Assembly (NCBI RefSeq): GCF_028752835.1
Contig: NZ_CP087952.1
Span: forward strand, 248,001 to 312,000
Length of the DNA stretch: 64,000 bases
Reading direction: 5' to 3'
Source of the DNA: Desulfosarcina sp. BuS5
GTDB taxonomy: Bacteria > Desulfobacterota > Desulfobacteria > Desulfobacterales > BuS5
Below the pieces are notes generated by a model, which was not told where the DNA came from, ran no database searches, and saw nothing but the letters and a program-made list of their open reading frames with translations. Of this stretch, positions 9,692-20,800 are shown one piece after another. Numbering within the stretch: position 1 is the first letter of the stretch; every line of letters begins with the position of its first letter. The position numbers and the translations under genes are program-made.

Positions 9692-12022
9692 TTGAACATA
9701 TTCAAAAACAGTATAAACCGATCCGGCATCTCCTGTTGCACCGCCTTTATTCTTATATTTATTTTTATATCTTCTATTTCTTTTGCGGATACTTTAGGGC
9801 GGGCATTCGAGGACAAACCTGATGAACCATGGCAAATCGATGCCGACGAGATAAGTTATGATGAGAAGACGGATCAGTATTTTGCAGAGGGCCAGGTTAT
9901 CATAAGCAAAACCGGCAGGAAGTTGACAGCCGATAGAGTCCGTTTTGACCACAGGAATATGAAAGCATATGCATCGGGTCATGTAACCATGAGTTCAGGT
10001 AAAAACTGGTTGACGGGCAGCAGTATGGAAATGGACATGGAAACTGAAACCGGCATATTGACAAATGGCGCCATATTTTTGACAGACAACCATTTCCACA
10101 TTACAGGGGACAAAATAGAGAAAATTGGTGAAGATTCATACAGGATCGATACAGCCTCGATCACAACCTGTGACGGGGATGCTCCGGCCTGGAAAATAAC
10201 CGGTAAGAATTTGAAGGTGACAGCCGAAGGCTATGGGAGCGTTAAACATGCGGCCTTATGGGCAGGAAAAACACCGGTTATATATACCCCTTTTTTCTTT
10301 TTTCCAGCTAAAAAAAAACGTCAGTCCGGCCTGCTGACTCCTGAAATGGGATATTCCGATCGCAAAGGGATTGAATATGTGCAACCTTTTTTTTGGGCCA
10401 TAAACGAGAATTCCGATGCCACCTTTTATAATAACTACATGGGTAAGCGTGGAAATAAATTTGGTCTTGAATATCGTTATGTGCTTAATAATTTGTCTAA
10501 AGGAACATTGATGTATGATTTCCTGGATGACAGGAAAGTGGATGACGGTACAGGTAATTCGAGTGATGACTGGGGATATGATGATAACGGAGCGGACGTA
10601 TTTCGTCCCAATTCCGACCGTTACTGGTTCAGGACAAAGCTGGATCAGGAGATGCCCTTTGGATTTTTTGCCAGGCTGGATCTGGATATTGTAAGTGATC
10701 AGGATTATCTTCGGGAATTCGAGGACGGGTATACAGGATTTAACGTAACAAAAAGATATTTTAACAGGAATTTTGGCAGAGAGCTGGATGATTCTGATGA
10801 TCCTGTGAGAATTAACCGGTTAAATTTAAATAAACGCTGGTCAAGGTATAACCTGAATACCGAGTTACGATGGTACGATGATGTGGTAGTAAGGCGCAGT
10901 CATGAAACAGATACAACTCTCCAGAGACTTCCATATGTCTCTTTTGATGCATCCAAACAGCAGATATCAGATTCTCCGTTTTATTGGAATATGGACTCCC
11001 AATATTCATATTTTTACAGTGAAGATGGTACCAACGGTCACAGGGTAGACGTGCATCCAAGATTTTATTTGCCGTTCAGGTATAAAAACTTCTTTTCTTT
11101 TGAACCATCTGCAGGTGTTAGGGAAACATACTGGAATATTGGTAAATTTGAGGATAATGATTCGGAAAAGTATAAACAAAACAGACAATTCAGAGAAATT
11201 TATGATATCAAGCTCGATCTTTCCACGGAATTATATAATGTCTTCCAGGTCAATGGGGAAACCATAGAAAAGATAAAGCACACGATCAGGCCGCAAATCG
11301 TTTATGACTATATCCCCGACAAATCCCAGGAAAAATATCCTGATTTAGATTACATTGACCGGATAGAAAGAAAAAATCTTCTGACATATTCAATAACCAA
11401 TACTTTTACTTCAAAATCAAAAAAATTAAAAAAAACCATTAACAACAAGGAAGATAGTGCACCGCAGGAATATACTTACAGCGAGTTCTGCAGATTTAAA
11501 TTAGAACAGAGTTTTGATATCGATGAAGAGCGGGAGGATAATCCTGACAGATGGGACAACAGAACGACGAAACGGCCGTTTTCACCGATATTTGCAGAAC
11601 TTGATTTTGATCCGAATAAATATTTATCCATAAACACTGATTCTGAATGGTCTCCTTATGATGGAGCTTTTGAGTCATTTAATTTCAGGACTAGATTATC
11701 CGATAATCGCGGTGATGCAATTTTTTGTGAGTACAGGTATACAAAAGATTACAGCGAATCTATTTATACGAATTTTTATCTTAATTTATCGGACAGTTTT
11801 TCGGTATACCTGGAAAATGAAGAAAACCTGCGCTATAAGGAGAATATAAAAACAGGTGTCGGCTTTATGTATGTTTCCCAGTGCTGGGCCGTTCATTTTG
11901 GCTTTACCAGTGACGACGGTGATCTGGAGTATGCATTAATGTTTGATCTTTACGGCCTGGGAGGTATAGGTACGAGCGATATTATGGGTGCAAGAGGCAA
12001 AAACGTATTTGAAAGAAAATAG
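9692..12022 (+). CDS. lptD: LPS-assembly protein LptD
   Basis: LptD is the outer-membrane barrel that delivers lipopolysaccharide to the cell surface. The 776 residues begin with a signal peptide (hydrophobic residues ~17-31, ending SISFAD). An OstA/LptA-like periplasmic domain follows (residues ~45-170, WQIDADEISYD and AEGQVIISK), then the long beta-rich barrel. The conserved PVIYTPFFFFP and SGLLTPEMGYSDRKG segments are typical. The start is TTG at 9692, with GGGAAAA upstream. A NusG-like gene follows after five bases. It shows that the organism is a true diderm. Confidence 0.9.
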   Translation: MNIFKNSINRSGISCCTAFILIFIFISSISFADTLGRAFEDKPDEPWQIDADEISYDEKTDQYFAEGQVIISKTGRKLTADRVRFDHRNMKAYASGHVTMSSGKNWLTGSSMEMDMETETGILTNGAIFLTDNHFHITGDKIEKIGEDSYRIDTASITTCDGDAPAWKITGKNLKVTAEGYGSVKHAALWAGKTPVIYTPFFFFPAKKKRQSGLLTPEMGYSDRKGIEYVQPFFWAINENSDATFYNNYMGKRGNKFGLEYRYVLNNLSKGTLMYDFLDDRKVDDGTGNSSDDWGYDDNGADVFRPNSDRYWFRTKLDQEMPFGFFARLDLDIVSDQDYLREFEDGYTGFNVTKRYFNRNFGRELDDSDDPVRINRLNLNKRWSRYNLNTELRWYDDVVVRRSHETDTTLQRLPYVSFDASKQQISDSPFYWNMDSQYSYFYSEDGTNGHRVDVHPRFYLPFRYKNFFSFEPSAGVRETYWNIGKFEDNDSEKYKQNRQFREIYDIKLDLSTELYNVFQVNGETIEKIKHTIRPQIVYDYIPDKSQEKYPDLDYIDRIERKNLLTYSITNTFTSKSKKLKKTINNKEDSAPQEYTYSEFCRFKLEQSFDIDEEREDNPDRWDNRTTKRPFSPIFAELDFDPNKYLSINTDSEWSPYDGAFESFNFRTRLSDNRGDAIFCEYRYTKDYSESIYTNFYLNLSDSFSVYLENEENLRYKENIKTGVGFMYVSQCWAVHFGFTSDDGDLEYALMFDLYGLGGIGTSDIMGARGKNVFERK

Positions 12023-12027
12023 ATAAT

Positions 12028-12552
12028 ATGAAAGAAAGCAAACTGGTTTATTCATGGTATTCCCTGCATACAAGGAGCAGGTTTGAAAATGTTGTTTATG
12101 ATAGACTGAGCAAAAAATCATTTGAATCTTTTCTCCCGAAAATAAAGGTAAAGAGCAAACGACGCGACAGAAACGCCATGATAAATGTTCCGCTTTTTCC
12201 CGGATATATTTTTGTGAGGACCGATCTTAGACCTGTGGAACATCTTGAGATTTTAAAAACAATCGGGGCGGTTCGTCTGCTGGGTAACAGGAAAGGTCCT
12301 GTTTCTGTGCCCGAGGAAAATATTGATTCGCTTAAGATTATGGTAAATTGCGATGCCACAGTTGTTACAGGCAACATTATCAAGAAGGGCGAGAAGGTGA
12401 TAGTTGTGTACGGACCCTTTGCCGGGCTGACAGGTATTTTTGTTCGCTACAAGGGTCAGGGAAGGGTTGTGGTTAATATTGATACTCTTGGACAATCTGC
12501 AAGCGTAGAAATTAATCAAGAAGATATTGAGAAGCTTCCTGAAATATTATGA
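12028..12552 (+). CDS. NusG/RfaH-like transcription antitermination factor
   Basis: This 174-residue protein has an N-terminal NGN domain (YSWYSLHTRSRFENVVYD, then NVPLFPGYIFVR) and a C-terminal KOW motif near residues 125-150 (KGEKVIVVYGPFAGLTGIF). The sequence resembles the specialised NusG paralogues (UpxY/RfaH/LoaP group) more than housekeeping NusG. Such factors usually help polymerase through long surface-polysaccharide or secondary-metabolite operons. Its position after lptD suggests a cell-envelope target, though none can be assigned from this window. Confidence 0.85.
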   Translation: MKESKLVYSWYSLHTRSRFENVVYDRLSKKSFESFLPKIKVKSKRRDRNAMINVPLFPGYIFVRTDLRPVEHLEILKTIGAVRLLGNRKGPVSVPEENIDSLKIMVNCDATVVTGNIIKKGEKVIVVYGPFAGLTGIFVRYKGQGRVVVNIDTLGQSASVEINQEDIEKLPEIL

Positions 12553-12571
12553 GACCTTTTATGATATTAAC

Positions 12572-12600
12572 TTGACTTAGCAGAAGCTTATGTTTAATAA
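12572..12600 (+). promoter_or_regulatory. sigma-70-type promoter upstream of the HU/IHF gene
   Basis: TTGACT and TAATAA are separated by exactly 17 bases, 60 bases upstream of the HU-like start. The match to the -35/-10 consensus and spacing is good, and the gene downstream has a strong GGAGGA ribosome site. Confidence 0.55.
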
Positions 12601-12660
12601 AATTAAACTTATATAACAATATTTGAATTATTATACGAATTTTTACATGGAGGAGGATAG

Positions 12661-12936
12661 ATGAACAAATTGGAGCTTATAACCGCATTAAAAACAGAAG
12701 CGAATATTTCTAAAGCGGAAGCATCCAGTATTATTCAGATCTTTTTCGATTCAATGGCTGATGCCATGGTAAATGAGGATCGTGCAGAGATACGCGGTTT
12801 ATGCAGTTTTTTCGTCAAAAAGTACAAAACCTATACGGGAAGGAATCCCAAGACAGGTAAGAAAGTTACGATAAAACCTAAAAGGCTTCCTTTTTTTAAG
12901 GCTGGTAAAGAACTCAAAGAAAGGGTGGATACTTAA
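12661..12936 (+). CDS. HU/IHF family DNA-bending protein
   Basis: This 91-residue nucleoid protein starts MNKLELITALKTEANISKAE and contains the DNA-binding arm TGRNPKTGKKVTIKPKRLPFF. That arm diverges slightly from the HU consensus GRNPxTGExI. It is preceded by GGAGGAT at a good distance and by a sigma-70-like promoter. The GTG start of holB follows after three bases, so holB is probably co-transcribed. Whether it works as HU, as an IHF subunit or as a specialised paralogue cannot be settled from sequence alone. Confidence 0.9.
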   Translation: MNKLELITALKTEANISKAEASSIIQIFFDSMADAMVNEDRAEIRGLCSFFVKKYKTYTGRNPKTGKKVTIKPKRLPFFKAGKELKERVDT

Positions 12937-12939
12937 TTT

Positions 12940-14007
12940 GTGCCTGGATTTGAGTCGATATCGGATCAGAAGCAGCCTATTAGAATTTTGACCTCTCTGT
13001 TTCAAAAAGGAGCTGTGCCCCATGCGTTACTATTTACCGGAATTGAGGGCGTTGGGAAAAAAAACTGTGCCATAGCTTTTGCCATGTTGTGCAATTGTTT
13101 GGAAAAACGCCATATAACCGGGGATCAGGCCGGAGCCGATTTTTCAGCATTAAGCGATGGTTCTTTTATTAATCCTTGCGGCAGTTGCAGATCTTGCAGG
13201 AAAATTGAGTCAGCAAATCATCCGGATATAATTTTGATAAAACCGGTTGGTGCTTTTATGAGGATTGAACAGATTCGTAACCTTGGCGATATAATTGCCA
13301 TGAAACCATACGAGGCAAAAATGCGTATGGTTATTATATCAGATGCGCAGTGCATGACACCGGAAGCAGGCAATGCTCTTCTTAAGTCACTGGAGGAGCC
13401 GCCGGAAAGAACAATTTTTATACTTACCGCCAACCAGATATCCGACCTTATACCTACCATTGTATCAAGGTGCCGGCATATCAGGTTTAATCCGATTCCT
13501 TTAACAAGCATTACAGAAATGCTTGTTGCAAAGTTTTTGCTGGATCCTGAAAGCTCTAAGGTTATTGCATCATTGGCGAACGGCAGTTTTTCAAAAGCGC
13601 TTAAAATGGGTGCTAATAACAGGGTAAACTGGATAAACCACCGTAAGTGGCTCCTTAATGATGTTGCCCGGAAATGTTTCACCGGTGAGCCTTCAGATGC
13701 TGTTGCAGAGCCATATGGACTGATTTTTGCTTTATCCAATAAATTATCAGGGAACAAGGAGCTCCTCTTCGAGTCTTTGGAAATGATTAAAACATGGCTT
13801 AGAGATATTGCGATATATAAATACTCTCCTGATAAGGTTGTTAATGCCGATATGATAAAGAGCATTAGATCTGCCTCTGAAAAAATTTCCATAAAATCAA
13901 TAAATTCAAAAGTTAACGCCATTCATAAGGCCCAAAAAAATATCCAGGCCAATGCCAATTTAAGAACGACCCTGGATGTATTGATGCTCAGGCTTGCCGG
14001 GGCATAA
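12940..14007 (+). CDS. holB: DNA polymerase III subunit delta'
   Basis: This is the clamp-loader subunit delta'. The AAA+ fold shows ALLFTGIEGVGKK (P-loop-like), a zinc module CGSCRSCRK, and ALLKSLEEPPERTIFILT, which is highly characteristic of delta' and gamma/tau subunits, followed by the sensor segment TIVSRCRHIRF. The start is GTG at 12940, three bases after the HU-like gene. The 355-residue length fits. A PSP1/RicT gene commonly follows holB in bacteria, as it does here. Confidence 0.93.
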   Translation: MPGFESISDQKQPIRILTSLFQKGAVPHALLFTGIEGVGKKNCAIAFAMLCNCLEKRHITGDQAGADFSALSDGSFINPCGSCRSCRKIESANHPDIILIKPVGAFMRIEQIRNLGDIIAMKPYEAKMRMVIISDAQCMTPEAGNALLKSLEEPPERTIFILTANQISDLIPTIVSRCRHIRFNPIPLTSITEMLVAKFLLDPESSKVIASLANGSFSKALKMGANNRVNWINHRKWLLNDVARKCFTGEPSDAVAEPYGLIFALSNKLSGNKELLFESLEMIKTWLRDIAIYKYSPDKVVNADMIKSIRSASEKISIKSINSKVNAIHKAQKNIQANANLRTTLDVLMLRLAGA

Positions 14008-14053
14008 ACAAATCATTGTTTATGGATGGACATGAGCCATCGGAGTTGAACAT

Positions 14054-14851
14054 ATGAACAAGATGGTAGGAATTAAATTTAAAGCGTCCGGAAAGGTTTA
14101 TAACTTTGACAGCGGAGCTTTTGTATTGAATAATGGAGATTATGTGATTGTCGAGACAGAGCAAGGCCTCGGTTTCGGATATGTAGCCGTTTCTCCAGCG
14201 GCCTATGATGAAAATTCGTTTGATAAGCCTTTGAAAAAGGTGTTCCGGCTCGCAGGTGAGGAAGATTTTATACAAAGGCAAAGAAATCTTGATTTTGAAA
14301 AACGGGCTTTTGATTACTGCATTAGCTGTATAGAGAGACTGGGGCTTAAAATGAGTCTTTTTTCCGTAGAGACGACTTTTGATGAGACTAAACTGATTTT
14401 TTTTTTTACTGCTGAAGGCCGGGTCGATTTTCGAAAACTGGTCAAGGTGCTGATCAAAAAGTTCCATGTAAGAATCTCTATGCGTCAGGTTGGAATACGA
14501 AACCAGGCGAAGATGTGTGGTGGGTTGGGAAGGTGCGGACGTGAAATCTGCTGTTCGGCATTTATGGATAAATTTGTTCCTGTTTCCATACGCATGGCAA
14601 AGGAGCAGTCTCTTTCATTAAATCCTACAAAAATTTCAGGACAGTGCGGAAGACTGATGTGCTGTCTTACTTTTGAGAATGATACCTACCGGCAGCTTAA
14701 AAAAAAATTCCCGGCCATAGGTAAAAATGTCATAACCCCTGATGGTAAAGGTAAGGTAATACGGCATAATGTAATCTGTGACCGGTTGACTGTGCGGATA
14801 GATAAGGATTCTATTGCGGAATATGAATTAAAGGATATTAAAAGAGAATAG
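14054..14851 (+). CDS. ricT: RicT/YaaT-like PSP1-domain protein
   Basis: The 265-residue protein has the PSP1 C-terminal domain with two Cys-rich motifs: CGGLGRCGREICC around residues 154-166, and GQCGRLMCC around 196-204. The N-terminal GIKFKASGKVYNF and ETEQGLGFGYV match the family. In Bacillus subtilis the RicA-RicF-RicT complex carries Fe-S clusters and promotes RNase Y-dependent mRNA processing; in Gram-negatives the role is not well defined. Its position between holB and metG is a common arrangement and supports the call. Confidence 0.88.
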   Translation: MNKMVGIKFKASGKVYNFDSGAFVLNNGDYVIVETEQGLGFGYVAVSPAAYDENSFDKPLKKVFRLAGEEDFIQRQRNLDFEKRAFDYCISCIERLGLKMSLFSVETTFDETKLIFFFTAEGRVDFRKLVKVLIKKFHVRISMRQVGIRNQAKMCGGLGRCGREICCSAFMDKFVPVSIRMAKEQSLSLNPTKISGQCGRLMCCLTFENDTYRQLKKKFPAIGKNVITPDGKGKVIRHNVICDRLTVRIDKDSIAEYELKDIKRE

Positions 14852-14859
14852 CAGGAGAA

Positions 14860-16428
14860 ATGATGACCGGACAGTTTTATATAACAACGCCTATCTATTA
14901 TGTGAATGCACGACCGCATCTGGGCCATGCCTATACAACAATTGCAGTGGATACAGCATGCCGTTTTAACTCAATGTGCGGGAAAGAGACATTTTTCCTT
15001 ACCGGCACCGATGAGCATGGAGACAAGATAGAACGGGCTGCAAAAGAAGCAAACTTAAGCGTTCGCGCTTATGTGGACAGTATCAGCGAATTTTTCAGGG
15101 ATCTCTGGCCGGAGCTCAATATCGGTTATGATTATTTTATCAGAACAACTGATAAATCGCATATTGCCCTGGTTGAGCAAATTCTGCAAAAAATTTATGA
15201 TGCCGGGGATATTTATTTCCATGAATATGAAGGGTTATACTGTTTTGGATGTGAACAATTCTATACCGAGCGTGAACTTGTGGACGGCAAATGTCCCGAT
15301 CACCACACAGAACCCGAACTTATAAAGGAATCGAACTATTTTTTCAGGATGAGCCGGTATCAAGATTGGCTCATAGATCATATAAAGAGCAACCCGGATT
15401 TTATACGTCCGCGACGATACAGCAGCGAAGTGCTTGCGTTTTTAAAAGAACCCCTTGAAGATCTGTGCATATCCAGACCTACAACACGGTTACAATGGGG
15501 TATACGGCTGCCGTTTGATAATAACTACGTTACATATGTCTGGTTTGATGCTCTCTTGAACTATATCTCTGCCTTGGGGTATCCTGATGGAGATCTTTTT
15601 AAAAAATTCTGGCCTGTTGCGCAGCATGTGGTTGCGAAAGATATATTAAAACCACATGGTATTTACTGGCCGATTATGCTTAAGGCGGCCGGAATTGAGA
15701 TATATAAGCACCTTAATGTGCATGGATACTGGAATATTGACAAAAACAAAATGTCCAAGAGCATCGGAAATGTTGTTGAGCCTCTTCATATAAAGGAAAA
15801 ATACGGGCTCGATTCTTTCAGGTTTTTTTTAATGCGGGATATGGCCTTTGGACTTGACTCAAATTTTTCAGAAGAGGCTTTGGTTCAACGGATTAATGCC
15901 GATCTTGCCAACGATCTCGGGAACCTGTTTTCAAGAGTTATATCCATGGCGCATAAATATTTTGACGGGATAATTCCTGAACCTGATCCTGAAATAGATG
16001 AGCAATTCCATCAGGATTTAAAAACTTCCGCCCGGGAAGCAGCAGAAAAGTTTGAAAGTGCTATGGAGGACTTTGCCTTTCATAAAGCCCTGGCAAATGT
16101 ATGGGAGTTTATCAGCCGGATGAATCGATATATTGATGCCGCTTCTCCATGGGAACTGGCAAAGAAAAAATCTCAAAGAAATGAGCTGGAAGTTGTTATT
16201 TATAACCTGCTGGAAGGCCTCCGAATAATATCAGGCCTCATATATCCTGTTATGCCTGAGACAGCAGAAAAAATGCAGAACCATCTTGGCATTGAACCTG
16301 ATTTGGAATCTGATAACAGGTTTTACCATATGGCTTTACTGAATGTCTGGGGCCTGCTTAAGCCTGGAACAAAACTTTTAAAATCAGTCCGGCTGTTTCC
16401 AAGAATCGATATAAAAAAAATAGAATGA
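14860..16428 (+). CDS. metG: methionyl-tRNA synthetase
   Basis: MetRS charges tRNA-Met. The class I signatures are ARPHLGHAYT (HIGH equivalent) and KMSKSIGNVV. The connective peptide has one zinc-type knuckle, CFGCEQFYTERELVDGKCPDH. The 522-residue length indicates that the C-terminal EMAP/Trbp111-like tRNA-binding domain is absent. The AGGAGA site precedes ATGATG at 14860, and either Met could serve. The 3' end overlaps the downstream PBP gene by four bases. Confidence 0.95.
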   Translation: MMTGQFYITTPIYYVNARPHLGHAYTTIAVDTACRFNSMCGKETFFLTGTDEHGDKIERAAKEANLSVRAYVDSISEFFRDLWPELNIGYDYFIRTTDKSHIALVEQILQKIYDAGDIYFHEYEGLYCFGCEQFYTERELVDGKCPDHHTEPELIKESNYFFRMSRYQDWLIDHIKSNPDFIRPRRYSSEVLAFLKEPLEDLCISRPTTRLQWGIRLPFDNNYVTYVWFDALLNYISALGYPDGDLFKKFWPVAQHVVAKDILKPHGIYWPIMLKAAGIEIYKHLNVHGYWNIDKNKMSKSIGNVVEPLHIKEKYGLDSFRFFLMRDMAFGLDSNFSEEALVQRINADLANDLGNLFSRVISMAHKYFDGIIPEPDPEIDEQFHQDLKTSAREAAEKFESAMEDFAFHKALANVWEFISRMNRYIDAASPWELAKKKSQRNELEVVIYNLLEGLRIISGLIYPVMPETAEKMQNHLGIEPDLESDNRFYHMALLNVWGLLKPGTKLLKSVRLFPRIDIKKIE

Positions 16429-17843
16429 AAAAAAATATCAAATATAGAGTCCCCGCGGCCAAAATACCAGGCTGGAGGGATTACCAGGATAATTTGAAAA
16501 AGGCTGCCAGGAGAAGCAGGTTTTTCCGAATTGCCATAAAATTGACCGCAGCATCTTTTTGTGCATTTCTTATGGTATACGGAATCATCTCCGGGTTCGC
16601 AGGATCGGACCGCGATCATGCCGAGGCACATAATAATGATATCTCAAAGCTTGCCGCGAAAGGGGCAAGGGGTGAAACCAGCAACAATGATGCCAAAGAA
16701 TTTTTGCAAAAAGAAGAAATCCAGAGCATGATCAGCGGCAGGGATTTTGTTAATATACAAGATAAAAGCCTAAAAATTATTTCCAACGGAATTGAGTTGA
16801 GAGCAGATACTTCCATCGACATTCCCTTGCAGCAATTTATCCTGAAAAAGATGAAAAGATCTACTTCCCGTTACATCGGTATTGTAACAATGGATCCTTT
16901 AACAGGCAGGATTTTAACCATGGCCGGTTATGATAAAACCGACCCATCCGGCAACCCTTGCCTGGATAACAGGTTCCCTGCAGCAAGTATTTTTAAAATA
17001 GTAACTGCTGCAGCGGCGATTGAAAAGTGCGGTTTTTCAGCGCAATCCGGATTCAAGTATAATGGCAAGAAGCATACTCTATACAAATTACAGCTTAAAG
17101 AGCGGACAAACAAATATACTAATCGTATAACCTTAAAGAATTCATTTGCGCAGTCTGTTAATCCTGTTTTCGGCAAACTTGGAGCTATTTATATAGGAAA
17201 AAATGCTTTGGAAGAATATGCGGATTCTTTTGGCTTTAACAATCAAATAGGTTTTGAGATTAATATGTCGGAAAGCCTTATGCATATATCTGATGATCCA
17301 TATAATTGGGCGGAAATTGCATCCGGTTTTAACAGGGATACCAGGATATCTCCAATCCATGGCGCCCTGATAGCATCCGTGATAATCAATAATGGTGAAC
17401 TGGTGGAGCCTACAATAGTAGACAGGATAGCCGATGCGAAAGATCGTACCATTTACAGAAATCAGGTGACTTTGGTAAGGCACTCAATTAAGCCGGCAAC
17501 ATCAAGAGCCTTAACCAATTTGATGGAGACTACCATCCGGTCCGGAACTTGCCGGAAAAGTTTCAGGGGATACAAAAAAGATCGGGTGCTATCGAAACTG
17601 AATATCGGGGGGAAGACCGGCACCATTGATAATAGAACCCATGATGCCAGGTACGACTGGTTCATAGGTTTTGCCGAGGAAAAAGACGGTCCCGAAAAAA
17701 TAGCGATATCTGTAGTTGTGGCGCATGAAAAATATATCGGCACGAGGGCAAGCCAGTACGCCCGTTTGATTATGAAAGAGTTTTTCCGCGATTATTTTGC
17801 AAAAAACCAGCATAAGCATGAAAAACCGGTGGGAAAGAGTTAA
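16425..17843 (+). CDS. penicillin-binding protein transpeptidase (class B-like)
   Basis: The 472-residue protein has a short cytoplasmic N-terminus, one membrane anchor (~residues 37-58) and a periplasmic transpeptidase domain. Active-site motifs are S188-x-x-K191 (SIFK), SVN at 244-246 and KTGT at 397-400. The usual N-terminal dimerisation domain of class B PBPs is missing; only ~75 residues separate the anchor from the catalytic domain. It probably cross-links peptidoglycan, but a carboxypeptidase-like activity cannot be excluded. It overlaps metG by four bases and is followed ten bases later by the GlmS-like gene. Confidence 0.85.
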   Translation: MKKNIKYRVPAAKIPGWRDYQDNLKKAARRSRFFRIAIKLTAASFCAFLMVYGIISGFAGSDRDHAEAHNNDISKLAAKGARGETSNNDAKEFLQKEEIQSMISGRDFVNIQDKSLKIISNGIELRADTSIDIPLQQFILKKMKRSTSRYIGIVTMDPLTGRILTMAGYDKTDPSGNPCLDNRFPAASIFKIVTAAAAIEKCGFSAQSGFKYNGKKHTLYKLQLKERTNKYTNRITLKNSFAQSVNPVFGKLGAIYIGKNALEEYADSFGFNNQIGFEINMSESLMHISDDPYNWAEIASGFNRDTRISPIHGALIASVIINNGELVEPTIVDRIADAKDRTIYRNQVTLVRHSIKPATSRALTNLMETTIRSGTCRKSFRGYKKDRVLSKLNIGGKTGTIDNRTHDARYDWFIGFAEEKDGPEKIAISVVVAHEKYIGTRASQYARLIMKEFFRDYFAKNQHKHEKPVGKS

Positions 17844-17853
17844 GGATCGCATC

Positions 17854-20800
17854 ATGAAATTTTTTAATATGATCGTCAGGTTTGTTTACCCTGTTTATGA
17901 ATTTTTGCAACCTTATTTTAAGGCTGATTTATATTTCGGCATCAGTCCCGGCAGCATCAAAAACAGGGAGAAACATTCAGCGATTGTTCTATTTCCCTGT
18001 CATTGCAACATGCTTTGCTGCGGTCTGGCCGGGATAGTCTCTTTTGTCAGCAATAAAACCTCTGCTTCAGGCGTAAATATTACACTTCTCAAAGAAATGG
18101 CGGCGACAACTTCAGAAAAATCGATTGAATTTTGTAAAGAGAGAAATCTTTCCCTTGAAAATTATTATCTCGGAGGGAAAGATTTTATAGAATCCCTGTT
18201 ACTGGAAGTTCGTGTTTTAAAGCAGGATCACCTGTTTTATAAAATTTTTCTTGATCATGCTTTACAGGATGATATGGCGGATGTAAGTCAACTCCTTAAC
18301 GATGTTATAGAGCATGAAACCAAAGAATTAACAGTCCGAATGGGACTGCTAAGCGCGACAGAACTGGATGCCGCCTCAGGGTGTCTGGAGGGGTTGCGGG
18401 ATGCGGCCTGGTGCCTTGATAAAGAAATTTTGGGAAATATAAAAAAAGTTGGGAATTTATTACAAAATAATAAAACTGAACCTTCTTCATCAACCCTGGT
18501 AATCTTTAAAAAAATCAATGCAGTCCTTGGCAGCATCGATTGCCTGGAGGTGAGAGGCCGCGATTCCGCAGGCATATCCCTGTTATTTGTTCTGGAAAAG
18601 AATGAATATGAACTCTTTCTTGAAGCCATCCGGAAGAGTAATCAAGATGAAAAATCAGGTGAAAATTTAATATCGGAGTTTGAAAAACGTTCCGAAGATG
18701 ATCTCCTTGTTAACAGGAGTATCAGTATAAGTGAAAACGGGAATAACGAAAAAAATAGTACGGTTGCTGTAATAATTACATATAAAATCGCTGCCGAGAT
18801 CGGCAGCCTGGGCGATAATATTAATTTTATCCGCAGCCAGGTAAGGGAAGATTCCATTCTCCAGGTTCTTTCCGGTTTTTCATGTAAATATAATACTGTT
18901 TCGGCTCATACACGCTGGGCATCCATAGGCGCAATAAGCGAACCGAATTGTCATCCGGTTGATAACAAGACAATGGGCGGCAAGAATCCAGGTTGCGGTA
19001 TCATCCATGTTTGTCTTAACGGAGATATCGATAATTACAGAATTTTAAAAGATGAGTATGAGGAAAGTGGAGATTCTATTCATCAAGATATAACGACAGA
19101 TACCAAGATTATACCCCTGCAGATAAAAAAATATTTAAACCGGGGCCTGGATGTTTATGAAGCTTTTCGCATGGCGGTTAATGATTTTGAAGGCTCACAC
19201 GCAATATCCATGCATACCGATCTTGCGCCGGGCAAGCTTTTTCTGGCTCAAAGAGGGAGCGGCCAGGCTATTTTTATAGGGCTTGCCGATAATCACTATA
19301 TTTCCACGTCAGAGGTGTATGGATTTATAGAAGAGACTTCCTGCTACCTGAAGATGGACGGAGAAAAGGTTGTGGCCGGCAAAAACGGCCCTGTCCAGGG
19401 ACAGATCTTTGTGCTGAACCAGGAGTCCCCGGGAGGACTGGACGGTATTGATGCCATGTTTTATGATGGAACGTCTGTTAACCTTGGTGAGGATGATATC
19501 AAATATACGGAAATCACATCAAGGGATATTGATCGTCAGGGGTTTTCACATTATTTTCTGAAAGAAATCTCCGAATCACCGGTTTCTGTTGAAAGGACCC
19601 TTCTTAATAGATGGAAAATAGATGAGCATGAGACCGGGCGGTATATCCTGGCGCTGGATGAAACAGTATTCCCAGAATCTTTAAAAGATGCTTTAGCCGG
19701 TATAAATAGCGACGAAACTGACATAAGAAGGATTTTTTTTGTGGGGCAGGGCACAGCCGGAGTGGCTGCCCAGGCATGTTCCGATATCCTGAATTATTAT
19801 ATGAGAGATCCCGCCCTCTATGTAGGGGCTCTTAAAGCATCCGAACTTAGCGGCTTTACGTTGAATGATTATGATGATGCCAAGAGCATGGCTGATGCTC
19901 TGGTTGTTGCCATAAGCCAGTCCGGCACCACAACGGACACCAATCGGGCTATTGATATGGTCAGGGAGAGAGGCGCTCATACACTCGGCATTGTAAACAG
20001 GAGAGATTCGGATCTTACTTTTAAAGTAGATGGAGTTATGTACACCAGCAGCGGTCGGGATATAGAGATGTCCGTTGCCTCGACCAAGGCCTTCTATTCC
20101 CAGATTATCGCCGGAGCCCTCCTGGGGCTTAATATTGCCCGGTTGAAAGGAAAGCGGGATGCCGAGTTCATTGACTCCGAGATTAAAGAGATGCTTAAAC
20201 TTCCTGATCGGATGCGGGAGATTCTTTCCAAGAAAGACGAAATCGGGGAATCAGCCCGAAGGCTGGCTTCCACCAGAATTTACTGGGCTGCGGTCGGGAG
20301 CGGGCCGAACAAGGTTTCTGCGGATGAAATCAGGATTAAACTTAGTGAATTATGTTATAAAACCATATCATCTGATTTTGTAGAGGACAAAAAACATATA
20401 GATCTTTCATCCGAGCCTTTGATAATTGTTTGTGCTGCCGGCGCAAATGATAGCGTTATCGGAGATATTGTCAAAGATACCGCCATATTTCACGCGCATA
20501 AGGCTGCTCCGGTTATAATTGCGGATGAGGGTGAAACCGATTTTGAACCTTATGCTGAAGATGTCTTTTACGTTCCGGCTGTAAAACAGCATTTTGCCCC
20601 TATTGTAAATACCCTGGTAGGTCATATATGGGGATATTATGCGGCACTGGCTATAAATGAAGGTTCTAAATTTCTACATACCTTCAGGAAAGAGCTTCAG
20701 GAAATAATAGACGGCTACACCCAGGACGGCTTTAATGGTTATGAGATAATCCTGGAAAACAGGTTCAGGGAAAGGATAGTTCTTTTTTACAATGAATTCA

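Noticed and set aside
13218-13922. 234-codon minus-strand frame
   Set aside because: Fully antisense to holB, which has delta' motifs throughout; the frame has no ribosome site.
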